42,438 nucleotides of DNA from Bacteroidota bacterium (GTDB lineage: Bacteria > Bacteroidota > Bacteroidia > Chitinophagales > Chitinophagaceae). A program made the position numbers and the translations under genes. How positions within the stretch are numbered: position 1 is the stretch's first letter; every line of letters begins with the position of its first letter. Positions 8,317 to 16,660 of this stretch are shown in pieces. The notes under the pieces are model-generated. The model saw nothing but the letters and a program-made list of their open reading frames with translations. It was not told where the DNA came from and did no database searches. The stretch covers positions 1-42,438 of the forward strand of contig JAEZDC010000069.1 in the NCBI GenBank assembly GCA_023429825.1, written 5' to 3'.

Positions 8317-11300
8317 ATGAGTGCGAAGTATAGAGAATTTTCACAATTGAATCTTCCATCGATAGAAAAAGAGATACTTGCTAAATGGCAGGCCGAAAAT
8401 GCTTTTGAGAAAAGTGTGAGCTTGAGAGAAGGTGCCGAGCCTTTTGTTTTTTATGAAGGTCCGCCCAGTGCGAATGGAATGCCCGGCATTCATCATGTTA
8501 TTTCAAGAACGTTGAAAGACATGGTGTGCCGTTACAAGACCATGCAGGGTTTCCAGGTGAAGCGCAAAGGTGGATGGGATACGCATGGACTTCCTGTTGA
8601 ATTAGGCGTTGAAAAAGAATTAGGAATTACCAAAGAAGATATCGGTAAGAAAATATCCGTTGAAGAATACAACCAGAAATGTCGTGAAGCAGTACTTCGG
8701 TATAAAGACAAATGGGATGAGCTCACCACCAAAATGGGTTATTGGGTTGACCTGAATGATCCTTATATCACTTTCGATAACAAATACATTGAAACACTTT
8801 GGTGGTTACTAAGTGAGTTATATAAAAAAGGACTACTGTACGAAAGCGTAAGTATTCAGCCTTACTCTCCTGCTGCAGGAACCGGTTTAAGCTCTCATGA
8901 ATTGAACCAACCCGGTACTTACAAAGATGTGAAGGATACATCTGCAGTAGTGATGTTTAAAATAGTCAATGAGTCATTTGTCAATAGGTCATTTATGAAA
9001 GATTTTGATTGTAATGACTTAATGACCAATGATTTTTTCTTCTTAGCCTGGACGACAACTCCATGGACACTGCCATCGAATCTTGGATTGACCGTTGGTC
9101 CTGATATAGATTACGTTCTGGTAAAAACTTTCAATCCATACACGCATCTTCCTGTCAATGTTGTTTTAGCAAAGGCATTAATTGGAAAATATTTCAAGCC
9201 GGAAGGTGAGAATGGCGATTTCGACAATTATTCATCAGAAACAAAACTGCTCCCCTGGAAAATTCTAAAAGAGTTCAAAGGAAAAGATATTGAAGAAGCA
9301 CGCTACGAACAACTCCTTCCTTACGAAGCCAACTCTTTAGAAAAAGTAAAGGAGATCACACCCGATGCTGATCCTTTTAAAGTACTATTGGGAGATTTTG
9401 TTACTACAGAAGACGGTACCGGAATCGTTCACACTGCCCCGGCATTCGGTGCAGATGACTATAAAGTTGGTAAGAAATACAACATCGGCATTCTCACCAT
9501 GGTTGATCGTGAAGGAAAGTTTGTTGATGGATTGGGTGAGTTCAGCAATCGGTTCGTAAAAGATTATAAGAACGACAAGGAATACTCTGACGTTAACGTT
9601 GACATCTCTGTTAAACTCAAAAAAGAGAACAGGGCATTCAAAGTTGAAAAATACGAACACAGTTACCCGCATTGCTGGAGAACCGACAAACCGATTCTTT
9701 ACTATCCACTTGATGCATGGTTCATTAAAACCACTGCACTAAAAGACAGAATGGTAGAGTTGAACAAAACCATCAACTGGAAACCAAAATCAACCGGTGA
9801 AGGAAGATTTGGCAATTGGTTAGAGAATATGGTGGATTGGAATCTTTCCCGTTCACGTTACTGGGGAACACCATTACCAGTATGGAGAACAGAGGATGGC
9901 AGCGAAGAAGTTTGCATAGGCTCTATCGAAGAACTCAATGAAGGAATAAGAAAAGCCAATGAAGTTTTAGGTGGTGATGTCAACAAAAATTATTTGCACG
10001 AAGGAATTCTCGATCTGCATAAACCTTATGTAGATGAGATCGTTCTCGTTTCACCTTCCGGCAAACCAATGAAACGTGTTCCGGATCTGATCGATGTATG
10101 GTTCGATTCCGGTGCAATGCCTTATGCTCAATGGCATTTTCCTTTCGAAAATAAAGATGAATTCAAAAAAGCCTTTCCTGCAGATTTTATTGCTGAAGGC
10201 GTAGACCAAACGAGAGGCTGGTTCTATACATTACATGCATTGGCTGCATTACTCTTCGATTCTGTTGCATACAAAACAGTTGTTTCCAACGGACTTGTGT
10301 TAGATAAGAACGGCAACAAAATGAGTAAGCGTCTCGGCAATGTTGTCGATCCTTTCAAAACAATTGAAACATTCGGAGCTGATGCAACACGCTGGTATCT
10401 CATCACAAACGCATCACCCTGGGATAATCTGAAGTTTGATATTGATGGCATAAAAGAAGTGCAGCGTAAATTCTTTGGTACATTATATAATACGTATCAA
10501 TTCTTTGCACTCTATGCAAACGTTGATGGGTTCGCTTTTAAAGAAGGATATATTCCCTTGGAAGAAAGACCAGAGATTGATAGATGGATTCTATCATCCC
10601 TCAATACACTTATCAAAAAATTGAATGATGCCCTGGATGATTACGAACCTACAATTGCCGGGAGAGCCATCGAAGAATTCGTAGACGAACACCTCAGCAA
10701 CTGGTATGTACGTCTCTGTCGCCGTCGTTTCTGGAAAGGAGAATATGAGCAGGATAAGATCGCTGCATATCAAACATTGTATGAATGCCTGGAAACGATT
10801 GCTCGATTAATGGCACCTATCTCTCCATTCTTCAGCGATGCCATCTTCCAAAACCTCAACGCCGTATCCGGGAGATTCAACGTGTCGTCTGTTCACCACG
10901 CCGATTTCCCGGAAGCAATTGAATCTGCTGTTGATTCAGACCTGGAAGAAAGAATGCAATTAGCCCAGGATGCATGCTCACTCGTTTTATCTATTCGTAA
11001 AAAAGTAAATATTAAGGTTCGCCAGCCGCTGCAAAAAGTGTTGATTCCTGTACTTGATCCAAAAATGAAAGAACAGCTTCAAAAAATTGAGGATCTCATA
11101 AAAGCAGAGGTTAACGTAAAAGAATTGCAGTACATCACAGAAACAGAAGGCATCATCAGCAAAAAGATCAAACCTAATTTTAAAACCTTGGGTAGCAAGC
11201 TGGGTGCTAATATGAAAGAAGCTGCTGCTGTTATTAGCAATTTCTCTCAACAACAAATAGCTGAGCTCGAAAAGAATGGAAGTATCAGCCTTCAATTATC

Positions 11301-11682
11301 AACCATCAACGTAGATATATCTACTAATGATGTAGAAATTATTGCTGAAGATATACCAGGCTGGAGTGTGGCTTCAAAGGCCTATCTCACTGTTGCATTA
11401 GACATAACCATAACACCTGAATTAAAGAAAGAAGGGGATGCCCGTGAGTTCGTGAATCGCATACAAAATATCAGAAAAGAAAGCGGTTTTGAACTTACAG
11501 ACCGTATATTCGTGCAGGTACAGGATGTGCCTGAGCTGAAAGGCTCCCTAAACGATTATAAAAACTATATTTGCGCCGAAATTTTGGCAGATTCCCTCGA
11601 TTGGTTGCCCCTGATTGAACAAGGCACTGATATTGAGGTGAACGATATAAGCCTGAAAGTGAGTGTAAATAAAAAAGGGTAA
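8317..11682 (+). CDS. ileS: Isoleucyl-tRNA synthetase (type 2, eukaryote-like)
   Basis: An 1121-residue class I synthetase that charges tRNA-Ile with isoleucine in the cytoplasm. The HIGH signature appears as PGIHH (residues 56-60) and the KMSKS loop as KMSKR (668-672) within NGNKMSKRLGNVVDP. The CP1 editing domain carries the Thr-rich WTTTPWTLPSN. The anticodon-binding region includes EEFVDEHLSNWYVRLCRRRFW. There is no C-terminal zinc finger. The length and these motifs match the long, mupirocin-tolerant-type IleRS usual in Bacteroidota; drug response is inference only. Residues about 217-239, at the edge of the editing domain, are encoded by an imperfect palindrome (8974-9032) and look like a lineage-specific insertion. 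The DksA-like gene follows 4 bp downstream, suggesting co-transcription. Confidence 0.97.
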   Translation: MSAKYREFSQLNLPSIEKEILAKWQAENAFEKSVSLREGAEPFVFYEGPPSANGMPGIHHVISRTLKDMVCRYKTMQGFQVKRKGGWDTHGLPVELGVEKELGITKEDIGKKISVEEYNQKCREAVLRYKDKWDELTTKMGYWVDLNDPYITFDNKYIETLWWLLSELYKKGLLYESVSIQPYSPAAGTGLSSHELNQPGTYKDVKDTSAVVMFKIVNESFVNRSFMKDFDCNDLMTNDFFFLAWTTTPWTLPSNLGLTVGPDIDYVLVKTFNPYTHLPVNVVLAKALIGKYFKPEGENGDFDNYSSETKLLPWKILKEFKGKDIEEARYEQLLPYEANSLEKVKEITPDADPFKVLLGDFVTTEDGTGIVHTAPAFGADDYKVGKKYNIGILTMVDREGKFVDGLGEFSNRFVKDYKNDKEYSDVNVDISVKLKKENRAFKVEKYEHSYPHCWRTDKPILYYPLDAWFIKTTALKDRMVELNKTINWKPKSTGEGRFGNWLENMVDWNLSRSRYWGTPLPVWRTEDGSEEVCIGSIEELNEGIRKANEVLGGDVNKNYLHEGILDLHKPYVDEIVLVSPSGKPMKRVPDLIDVWFDSGAMPYAQWHFPFENKDEFKKAFPADFIAEGVDQTRGWFYTLHALAALLFDSVAYKTVVSNGLVLDKNGNKMSKRLGNVVDPFKTIETFGADATRWYLITNASPWDNLKFDIDGIKEVQRKFFGTLYNTYQFFALYANVDGFAFKEGYIPLEERPEIDRWILSSLNTLIKKLNDALDDYEPTIAGRAIEEFVDEHLSNWYVRLCRRRFWKGEYEQDKIAAYQTLYECLETIARLMAPISPFFSDAIFQNLNAVSGRFNVSSVHHADFPEAIESAVDSDLEERMQLAQDACSLVLSIRKKVNIKVRQPLQKVLIPVLDPKMKEQLQKIEDLIKAEVNVKELQYITETEGIISKKIKPNFKTLGSKLGANMKEAAAVISNFSQQQIAELEKNGSISLQLSTINVDISTNDVEIIAEDIPGWSVASKAYLTVALDITITPELKKEGDAREFVNRIQNIRKESGFELTDRIFVQVQDVPELKGSLNDYKNYICAEILADSLDWLPLIEQGTDIEVNDISLKVSVNKKG
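8974..9032. repeat. Imperfect inverted repeat inside ileS
   Basis: Arms 8974-8993 and 9013-9032 pair at 17 of 20 positions around a 19-nt loop. Both arms are made of iterated GTCATT/AATGAC hexamers. The element stays in frame and encodes an odd peptide rich in Asn, Phe and Asp, next to the conserved WTTTPWTLPSN motif. Confidence 0.7.
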
Positions 11683-11686
11683 ATGT

Positions 11687-12766
11687 ATGGCTACCAAAAA
11701 ACCAGCCCCTAAAAAACCAACCAAAACTGCTGTAAAAACTTCTAAATCAGTTAAAAAAGCAGTGCCAGCAAAAAAAGTAACCAAGCCAGCTAAAAAGGCG
11801 ATACCTGCTAAAAAAGCAGCAAAGCCTGCAGCAAAAAAGGTAGTTGCTAAAGCTAAGCCTGCTCCTAAAAAAGCAGTAAAACCTATGGCAAAGAAGTCTT
11901 CAAAGCCGGCTCCAAAACCTTCTAAGCCAGTAGCTAAAAAAGCAACTCCGGCCAAGAACGTTAAGCCAGCCAAGAAAGTAGTTCCTGCCAAAAAAGTGGT
12001 TGCTAAACCAGTAGCCAAGCCAGCGGGTAAAGTGGTGAAGCCAACTAAACCAGAGCCCAAAAAAGCCGTTGCTGTAAAAGCAGCTAAGCCTGAAAAACCA
12101 CCAAAACCCCCAAAACCTGTAAAACCTCCTAAGCCACCGAAAGCTGCGAAACCCGCTCCGGCACCTCGTGCACCAAAGCCGAAACCAGCACCTCAGCCAT
12201 TCCCGGATCCGAGAAGAGCGCCTGTGCTTCAGCCCAGAGGTTTTCAGCGTCCTACAAAAAAGGATGAACCGGTGAAAGAAGTAAAAATTCCTAAGACCAC
12301 TGTAAAAAGCAGTGTTCCTTACAGACCAGGATATACCCCTTTAGACCAAAGAAAAGATTCACAAACTTCAAATGAACCACTAGTGAGATACAGCGATAGC
12401 GAATTGAATGAGTTCAGAGAACTTATCAATAAGAAATTAGATGCAGCGAAGAAGGAGCTAGCCTATTTACAAGGTCTTATCACCCGTAAAGACGAAATGG
12501 GCGGCGATGAAACCGATAACCGTTACATGACTATGGAAGACGGTGGCATGAGCATGGAAAGAGAACAGCTCAGCCAAATGGCCAGCCGCCAGATTCAATA
12601 TATCGATCACCTTGAAAAATCGATCATCCGTATTGAAAATAAAACATATGGTATCTGCCGTGTTACCGGAAAGTTGATCGATAAAGCTCGTTTACGTGCT
12701 GTGCCTCACGCCACACTCAGCCTGGAAGCCAAATTAGGTTTGGTAAAACCAAGCAACGAACAATAA
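11687..12766 (+). CDS. TraR/DksA-family protein with long Lys/Ala/Pro-rich N-terminal tail
   Basis: A 359-residue protein. Residues 1 to about 185 are low complexity, built of AKKAxPAKK- and KPPKP-type units like a histone-H1 tail, very basic and probably disordered. Residues about 225-359 are a DksA/TraR-type domain: RYSDSELNEFRELINKKLDA, a coiled-coil region, YIDHLEKSIIRIENKTYGIC, and RVTGKLIDKARLRAVPHATL. Only one cysteine remains of the four of the DksA zinc finger, as is usual for this Bacteroidota branch (my recollection of the family). DksA proteins bind RNA polymerase in the secondary channel, while the tail could bind DNA or RNA. The ATG lies 4 bp after the ileS stop. The tail is longer than the short Lys/Ala tract I would expect for the family. 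Confidence 0.88.
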   Translation: MATKKPAPKKPTKTAVKTSKSVKKAVPAKKVTKPAKKAIPAKKAAKPAAKKVVAKAKPAPKKAVKPMAKKSSKPAPKPSKPVAKKATPAKNVKPAKKVVPAKKVVAKPVAKPAGKVVKPTKPEPKKAVAVKAAKPEKPPKPPKPVKPPKPPKAAKPAPAPRAPKPKPAPQPFPDPRRAPVLQPRGFQRPTKKDEPVKEVKIPKTTVKSSVPYRPGYTPLDQRKDSQTSNEPLVRYSDSELNEFRELINKKLDAAKKELAYLQGLITRKDEMGGDETDNRYMTMEDGGMSMEREQLSQMASRQIQYIDHLEKSIIRIENKTYGICRVTGKLIDKARLRAVPHATLSLEAKLGLVKPSNEQ

Positions 12767-12799
12767 CAAGCATACGATCTTCGTTAAGATAAAGCTTTA

Positions 12800-12823
12800 A
12801 GGGCTGCCGAAAGGTGGCCTTTA
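12800..12823 (+). terminator. Hairpin terminator of the ileS-dksA-like unit
   Basis: A 10-bp stem (three G-U pairs in RNA) closed by a GAAA tetraloop: AAGGGCTGCC, GAAA, GGTGGCCTTT. It starts about 33 bp after the stop codon and is followed by a short T-rich stretch. The T-run is weak, so termination may be partial. Positions may be off by one base. Confidence 0.65.
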
Positions 12824-12922
12824 TTGATTTTAGTACCAGCATCATCTCTTCGTGGCATCACCTGTTGCGTCGCAAGCACTTCATCGTCCCCTTTACATGG
12901 CCTCTTGTACGCGAAATATCGG

Positions 12923-13024
12923 ATGGGTTTAAAAAAATGGTCGCCTGATCTCAAAAAATGGATTTCTAGTTGGAAGAAGTGGATATCGGACTTGCAGAAA
13001 TGGATTATTGATGGGAAGAAGTAG
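12923..13024 (+). CDS. Possible small Trp/Lys-rich heptad-repeat peptide (uncertain)
   Basis: An ATG at 12923 opens a 33-codon frame made almost wholly of the local 21-bp repeat. It encodes heptads of the form KKWISDL (KKWSPDL, KKWISSW, KKWISDL, QKWIIDG) and ends at TAG at 13022. That TAG sits where the other units have TGG (Trp). Substitutions between units are often synonymous (AAA/AAG, ATT/ATA, GAT/GAC), which hints at past coding constraint. The product would be cationic and amphipathic. No homologue is recognised and no start signal is evident, so it may be a repeat relic rather than a gene. Confidence 0.25.
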   Translation: MGLKKWSPDLKKWISSWKKWISDLQKWIIDGKK

Positions 13025-13057
13025 ATTCCTGATTGGAAGTATGGGATTTCTGATTCT
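12932..13057 (+). repeat. 21-bp degenerate tandem repeat, about six units
   Basis: Units begin at 12932, 12953, 12974, 12995, 13016 and 13037, each starting AARAARTGG or a close variant and most continuing ATTtctGAT. A weaker seventh unit may follow at 13058. The period is exactly seven codons, giving the KKWISDL-type heptad in one frame. Confidence 0.75.
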
Positions 13058-13229
13058 GTTAAGTTGATAAAAGATCGGCGAAGGTAGTTTTATGGCCTGC
13101 GAAACAGCCTTTAAGGGTTAGAAAATAGCCACTTATCTTCTATATAAATGACTTGCCGATTCTTCTTTGTTATAAATGTCTCTCTAAAAATGGCAATATG
13201 CTCCTTATACATACTTTTTTATACCAGGT

Positions 13230-14021
13230 TCAATCCATCAACAAATAAATCTTTCCATTTTCTTCTTTCACTTGATAGGTTTTGATCTTCGTTTTTGCTG
13301 GTCCTGCTTTTACTTTTCCATCGCATACATCAAACTGAGATCCGTGCCATGGGCACTGTACTGTTCCGCACATCAAACTGCCGCCAGCTAATGAGCCTCC
13401 CTTGTGCGGGCAACGGTCTTCAAAAGCTTTATACCCATTCTCAGTTTTGCCTAAAGCTATTCTTTCATTGCCCACATGTATCAGCTTCATTTGATTTAAC
13501 AGTAGTTCATCTGCAGTAGCCACTTCCATTTCGCCCTTTTTCCGGTCAACATGAATTTCTTTCCACTTACCAGCAAATGCATAACGGGGATCGACACCTA
13601 TCTGATTCCGATACACCAACGTTCCTCCCATCCAGCCTGCAATCATTAGTAACATCAATCCAATGGCTTCACCCGTTAGGATGATTGAAGCAGACGGCGT
13701 TGTATTATCTCTTCTGTATAACCAGATGCTTAAAAACAATAATATATTTAAAGTATTGATAAGACCATGTTGAATGCCTCTTTTCTTGCCCGAGCTTTTT
13801 GGAGGAACAGTATAAATGAGATCGATTATACCTGGCACTGCAGCAACTAACCCGGAGATCACACCCGAAATATTAAGATAGGCCGCGGTGGTATGAAAGT
13901 TATTTATACGAAATAGAATAGCTAACAGATCAAAAATAAACGAGCCGGTAAAAAATGCGATGGGAAATGCAATAAGAATGGGATGTATAGGATGACTTTT
14001 TATGCTGGCCTTGCTTTTCAT
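13230..14021 (-). CDS. DUF2231 membrane domain fused to a Rieske [2Fe-2S] domain
   Basis: A 263-residue protein. Residues 1-140 carry about four membrane segments and the DUF2231-type opening IKSHPIHPILIAFPIAFFTG. Residues about 165-263 are a Rieske domain with both cluster motifs intact: C204-P-H206 and C223-P-W-H226, separated by a Gly-rich loop. It is probably an inner-membrane electron carrier of dioxygenase-ferredoxin type; partner and substrate are unknown. I start at the ATG at 14021 (MKSKASIKSHP). The frame runs on to 14087, but that extension is not conserved-looking and would begin inside the terminator hairpin at 14072-14103. It converges with the DksA-like gene. Confidence 0.88.
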   Translation of the reverse strand: MKSKASIKSHPIHPILIAFPIAFFTGSFIFDLLAILFRINNFHTTAAYLNISGVISGLVAAVPGIIDLIYTVPPKSSGKKRGIQHGLINTLNILLFLSIWLYRRDNTTPSASIILTGEAIGLMLLMIAGWMGGTLVYRNQIGVDPRYAFAGKWKEIHVDRKKGEMEVATADELLLNQMKLIHVGNERIALGKTENGYKAFEDRCPHKGGSLAGGSLMCGTVQCPWHGSQFDVCDGKVKAGPAKTKIKTYQVKEENGKIYLLMD

Positions 14022-14071
14022 GCGGAGAATTTCGCAAGCAGCCGCAAAAACTTTACCTGAATGTTTAAAAT

Positions 14072-14103
14072 GAAAAACGTCTTGCATTCACAAGACGTTT
14101 TTC
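14072..14103 (-). terminator. Terminator of the 57-residue ORF
   Basis: A perfect 13-bp stem (GAAAAACGTCTTG at 14072-14084 with CAAGACGTTTTTC at 14091-14103) and a 6-nt loop, with T-rich sequence on the minus-strand 3' side. It lies 15 bp past the small ORF's stop and separates it from the Rieske gene. Confidence 0.8.
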
Positions 14104-14118
14104 ATTTAACATGTGCTA

Positions 14119-14292
14119 TTAAACTACACTGTCAGAAGTATAGCTGTTAGCTGTTGTTGTTGAAGACGTTCTTCCTTTCAATTTATTCAACGCATCTGTT
14201 GCTTTTGTTTTAAGCGAATCTACCATTTCAGGATGTTGCTTAAGATAATAAGCAAGTCCAGCTACTCCTGCCGCTAATAATAATTTGTTCAT
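14119..14292 (-). CDS. Small 57-residue protein, unknown
   Basis: A short gene found by translating the minus strand: ATG at 14290-14292, TAA at 14119-14121. The product begins MNKLLLAAGVAGLAYYLKQH, a Gly/Ala-rich membrane-spanning or signal-anchor segment. A short Lys-rich helix (SLKTKATDALNKLKG) follows, then a Ser/Thr-rich end. The plan (one hydrophobic segment plus basic amphipathic helix) recalls YtxH-like envelope-stress proteins, but it is too short to assign. A strong dedicated terminator immediately downstream supports a real transcription unit. It is divergent from the GH92 gene. Confidence 0.6.
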   Translation of the reverse strand: MNKLLLAAGVAGLAYYLKQHPEMVDSLKTKATDALNKLKGRTSSTTTANSYTSDSVV

Positions 14293-14395
14293 ACGTATTT
14301 TTCTAAATAAAATTCAAGCATAGTGCCAGTTTTATAACTCATTTTCACCTGGCTGACAATCATTAATTTGATATAATTATTACTTAGGTTTGATC

Positions 14396-16660
14396 ATGCA
14401 ACTGAAACTACTTATCGCATTGCTGCTTGTTCCATTTTTCAACATTGCACAGTCTTATGTTGATTATGTTAACCCGCTGATGGGAACAGATTCGAAGTAT
14501 CAATTGAGTAACGGGAATACTTATCCGGCTATCTGCGTACCGTGGGGAATGAATTTCTGGACACCTCAAACAAATAAGATGGGCAATGGCTGGCAATATC
14601 AATACAGTGCCGATAAGATCAATGGGTTTAAACAAACTCATCAGCCCTCACCATGGATGAATGATTATGGGCAATTTGCAATTATGCCTGTAACCGGTAA
14701 ATTAAAATTCAGGCAGGAAGATAGAGCAAGCTGGTTTTCTCACAAGGCAGAGATAGTAAAACCATACTACTATAATGTGTATCTGGCAGATCATGATGTT
14801 ACAGCTGAATTAACCACATCGCAAAGAGCAGCACAGTTTCGGTTCAACTATCCCACAACCGATAGTGCATTTATAATAGTGGATGCATTCGATAAAGGTT
14901 CTTATATTAAAGTAATACCTGCTGAAAACAAGATCATTGGTTATTCTACAAAACATGCAAGAGGTCCGTTGCCTAACTTCAGAAACTATTTTGTTATCCA
15001 GTTTGATAAGGCCTTTACGGTGTCTTATACATGGCACGATAGCGTTCTGGTAAAAGATGCATTAGAAATGAGTGCAGACCATTCAGGAGCAGTGGTTGGA
15101 TTTACAACTAGGAAAGGAGAAAAGGTGAATATTAAAACCGCCTCTTCTTTCATCAGTTTTGAACAAGCTGAAAGGAACCTGAATGAAATTAAATATGATG
15201 ATTTTGATATTACCAGGGAAAAATCTAAAACAGAATGGAATAAAGTGCTTGGTAAAGTTGCAGTTGAGGGAGGCACGGAAGAACAAATAAAAACTTTCTA
15301 CTCATGCTTATATAGAATGGTGCAATTTCCTCAACGATTATATGAGTATGATGCATCGGGTAAGATCATTCATTACAGTCCCTATGATGGCAAGGTGCAT
15401 GATGGTTACATGTTTGGTGGCACCGGGTTTTGGGATACGTTCAGAGCGCTTTACCCTTTTTTGAATTTGATGTACCCATCTATAAATAAAGAAATGCAGG
15501 AAGGATTGCTTAATGATTATAAAGAAGGAGGATGGTTACCTGAATGGAGTAGCCCCGGCTATGCAAATATTATGATAGGAAATAATTCAGCTTCTGTTGT
15601 TGCAGATGCATATATAAAAGGATTGCGTGGTTATAATATCGATTCTCTATACCAGGTATTGTTGAAGGGTGCTAATAATGAAGGTCCTATTGATGCTGTG
15701 GGAAGAAAAGGAGCAGAATATTATAAGACCATGGGCTATGTTCCTTATGATGTTAAGATAAACGAAAGTGCTGCAAGAACGTTGGAGTATGCGTATGATG
15801 ACTTTTGTATTTACCAATTAGCAAAAAAACTGAACAGGCCTAAGGAGGAAATAGAATTATATGCAAACCGCAGCCAGAATTACCGCAAGTTGTTTGACAA
15901 TGAAACCAGGTTGATGAGAGGTCGGAAAAAAGATGGAAATTTTCAATCTCCTTTCAATCCGTTTAAATGGGGCGATGCATTTACTGAAGGCAATAGCTGG
16001 CACTATACCTGGAGTGTTTTTCATGATGTGGAGGGATTAAAAGAATTAATGGGCGGCGATAAGATGTTTATTTCAATGCTCGATTCTGTTTTCAAAATGC
16101 CGCCAGTATTTGATGATAGTTATTACGGCGGAACAATTCACGAGATAAGAGAAATGCAGATCATGAACATGGGGCAATATGCGCATGGTAATCAGCCGAT
16201 ACAGCATATGATCTATCTATACAATTATACCGCGCAACCGTGGAAAGCGCAACATTGGCTGAGAGAGGTGATGGAGAAAATGTATAAGCCTACACCCGAT
16301 GGATATTGTGGTGATGAAGATAACGGGCAAACCTCTGCATGGTATGTTTTTTCTGCTATGGGTTTTTATCCTGTATGCCCTGCAACCGATCAGTATGTTT
16401 TAGGCACACCATTGTTTAAGAAAGTCACTTTGCATTTAGAAAATGGTAAAAAATTCATTATTAGTTCCGCTAATAATTCTGCCAATAATAAATACATAAA
16501 GTCCGTGGCATTAAATAATAACCAATGGAGTAACAATTGGATCAGTCATTTGGATGTTATGAAAGGAGGAAGTTTAAATTTTTCGATGGATAAAGCACCG
16601 GCTAAACGTAGAGGAATAACAAAGATAGCCTGGCCATATTCATTTTCTCGTAAAGATTGA
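14396..16660 (+). CDS. GH92 family alpha-mannosidase, exported
   Basis: A 754-residue glycoside hydrolase of family 92, which removes alpha-mannose from N-glycans and mannans using calcium and an inverting mechanism. The ATG at 14396 begins a signal peptide (MQLKLLIALLLVPFFNIAQS); the TTG two codons earlier is less likely. Family motifs: VNPLMGTDS, GNTYPAICVPWGMNFW, HQPSPWMNDYG, FWDTFRALYPF, EGNSWHYTWSVFHDVEG (region of the general acid Glu) and GDEDNGQTSAWYVFSAMG (region of the catalytic-base Asp residues). The lack of a lipobox suggests a periplasmic rather than surface-lipoprotein enzyme. It stands alone, with no SusC/SusD pair nearby, so it is not in a polysaccharide-utilisation locus within this window. 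Its stop abuts the stop of the convergent aldo/keto reductase. Confidence 0.95.
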   Translation: MQLKLLIALLLVPFFNIAQSYVDYVNPLMGTDSKYQLSNGNTYPAICVPWGMNFWTPQTNKMGNGWQYQYSADKINGFKQTHQPSPWMNDYGQFAIMPVTGKLKFRQEDRASWFSHKAEIVKPYYYNVYLADHDVTAELTTSQRAAQFRFNYPTTDSAFIIVDAFDKGSYIKVIPAENKIIGYSTKHARGPLPNFRNYFVIQFDKAFTVSYTWHDSVLVKDALEMSADHSGAVVGFTTRKGEKVNIKTASSFISFEQAERNLNEIKYDDFDITREKSKTEWNKVLGKVAVEGGTEEQIKTFYSCLYRMVQFPQRLYEYDASGKIIHYSPYDGKVHDGYMFGGTGFWDTFRALYPFLNLMYPSINKEMQEGLLNDYKEGGWLPEWSSPGYANIMIGNNSASVVADAYIKGLRGYNIDSLYQVLLKGANNEGPIDAVGRKGAEYYKTMGYVPYDVKINESAARTLEYAYDDFCIYQLAKKLNRPKEEIELYANRSQNYRKLFDNETRLMRGRKKDGNFQSPFNPFKWGDAFTEGNSWHYTWSVFHDVEGLKELMGGDKMFISMLDSVFKMPPVFDDSYYGGTIHEIREMQIMNMGQYAHGNQPIQHMIYLYNYTAQPWKAQHWLREVMEKMYKPTPDGYCGDEDNGQTSAWYVFSAMGFYPVCPATDQYVLGTPLFKKVTLHLENGKKFIISSANNSANNKYIKSVALNNNQWSNNWISHLDVMKGGSLNFSMDKAPAKRRGITKIAWPYSFSRKD

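Larger units (their letters stand above)
12767..13229. other. Gene-poor region between convergent genes
   Basis: About 460 bp between the DksA-like gene and the Rieske gene, which converge. It holds the hairpin at 12800-12823, a 21-bp tandem repeat (12932-13057) and a possible 33-codon ORF made of that repeat. I see no RNA gene and no terminator for the Rieske gene. Confidence 0.6.

Noticed and set aside
11548..12060. A 170-codon open frame on the minus strand rich in Gly, Ala, Phe and Leu
   Set aside because: It is the antisense of the Lys/Ala/Pro-rich tail of the DksA-like protein; the repetitive codons leave it open by chance, and it would overlap two real genes.
12824..13024. Longer 66-codon frame starting before the Trp-heptad repeat
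   Set aside because: It would start at a non-ATG codon at the foot of the terminator hairpin, and its first 33 residues show no family-like pattern. Only the ATG at 12923 was kept, as a doubtful ORF.
12932..13078. CRISPR array
   Set aside because: The 21-bp units are directly adjacent with no spacers and the repeats are degenerate and in frame.
14390..16660. Polysaccharide-utilisation locus around the GH92 enzyme
   Set aside because: There is no SusC/SusD pair, sulfatase or second glycosidase nearby; the TonB receptors at 2121 and 5977 are of iron-uptake type and distant.
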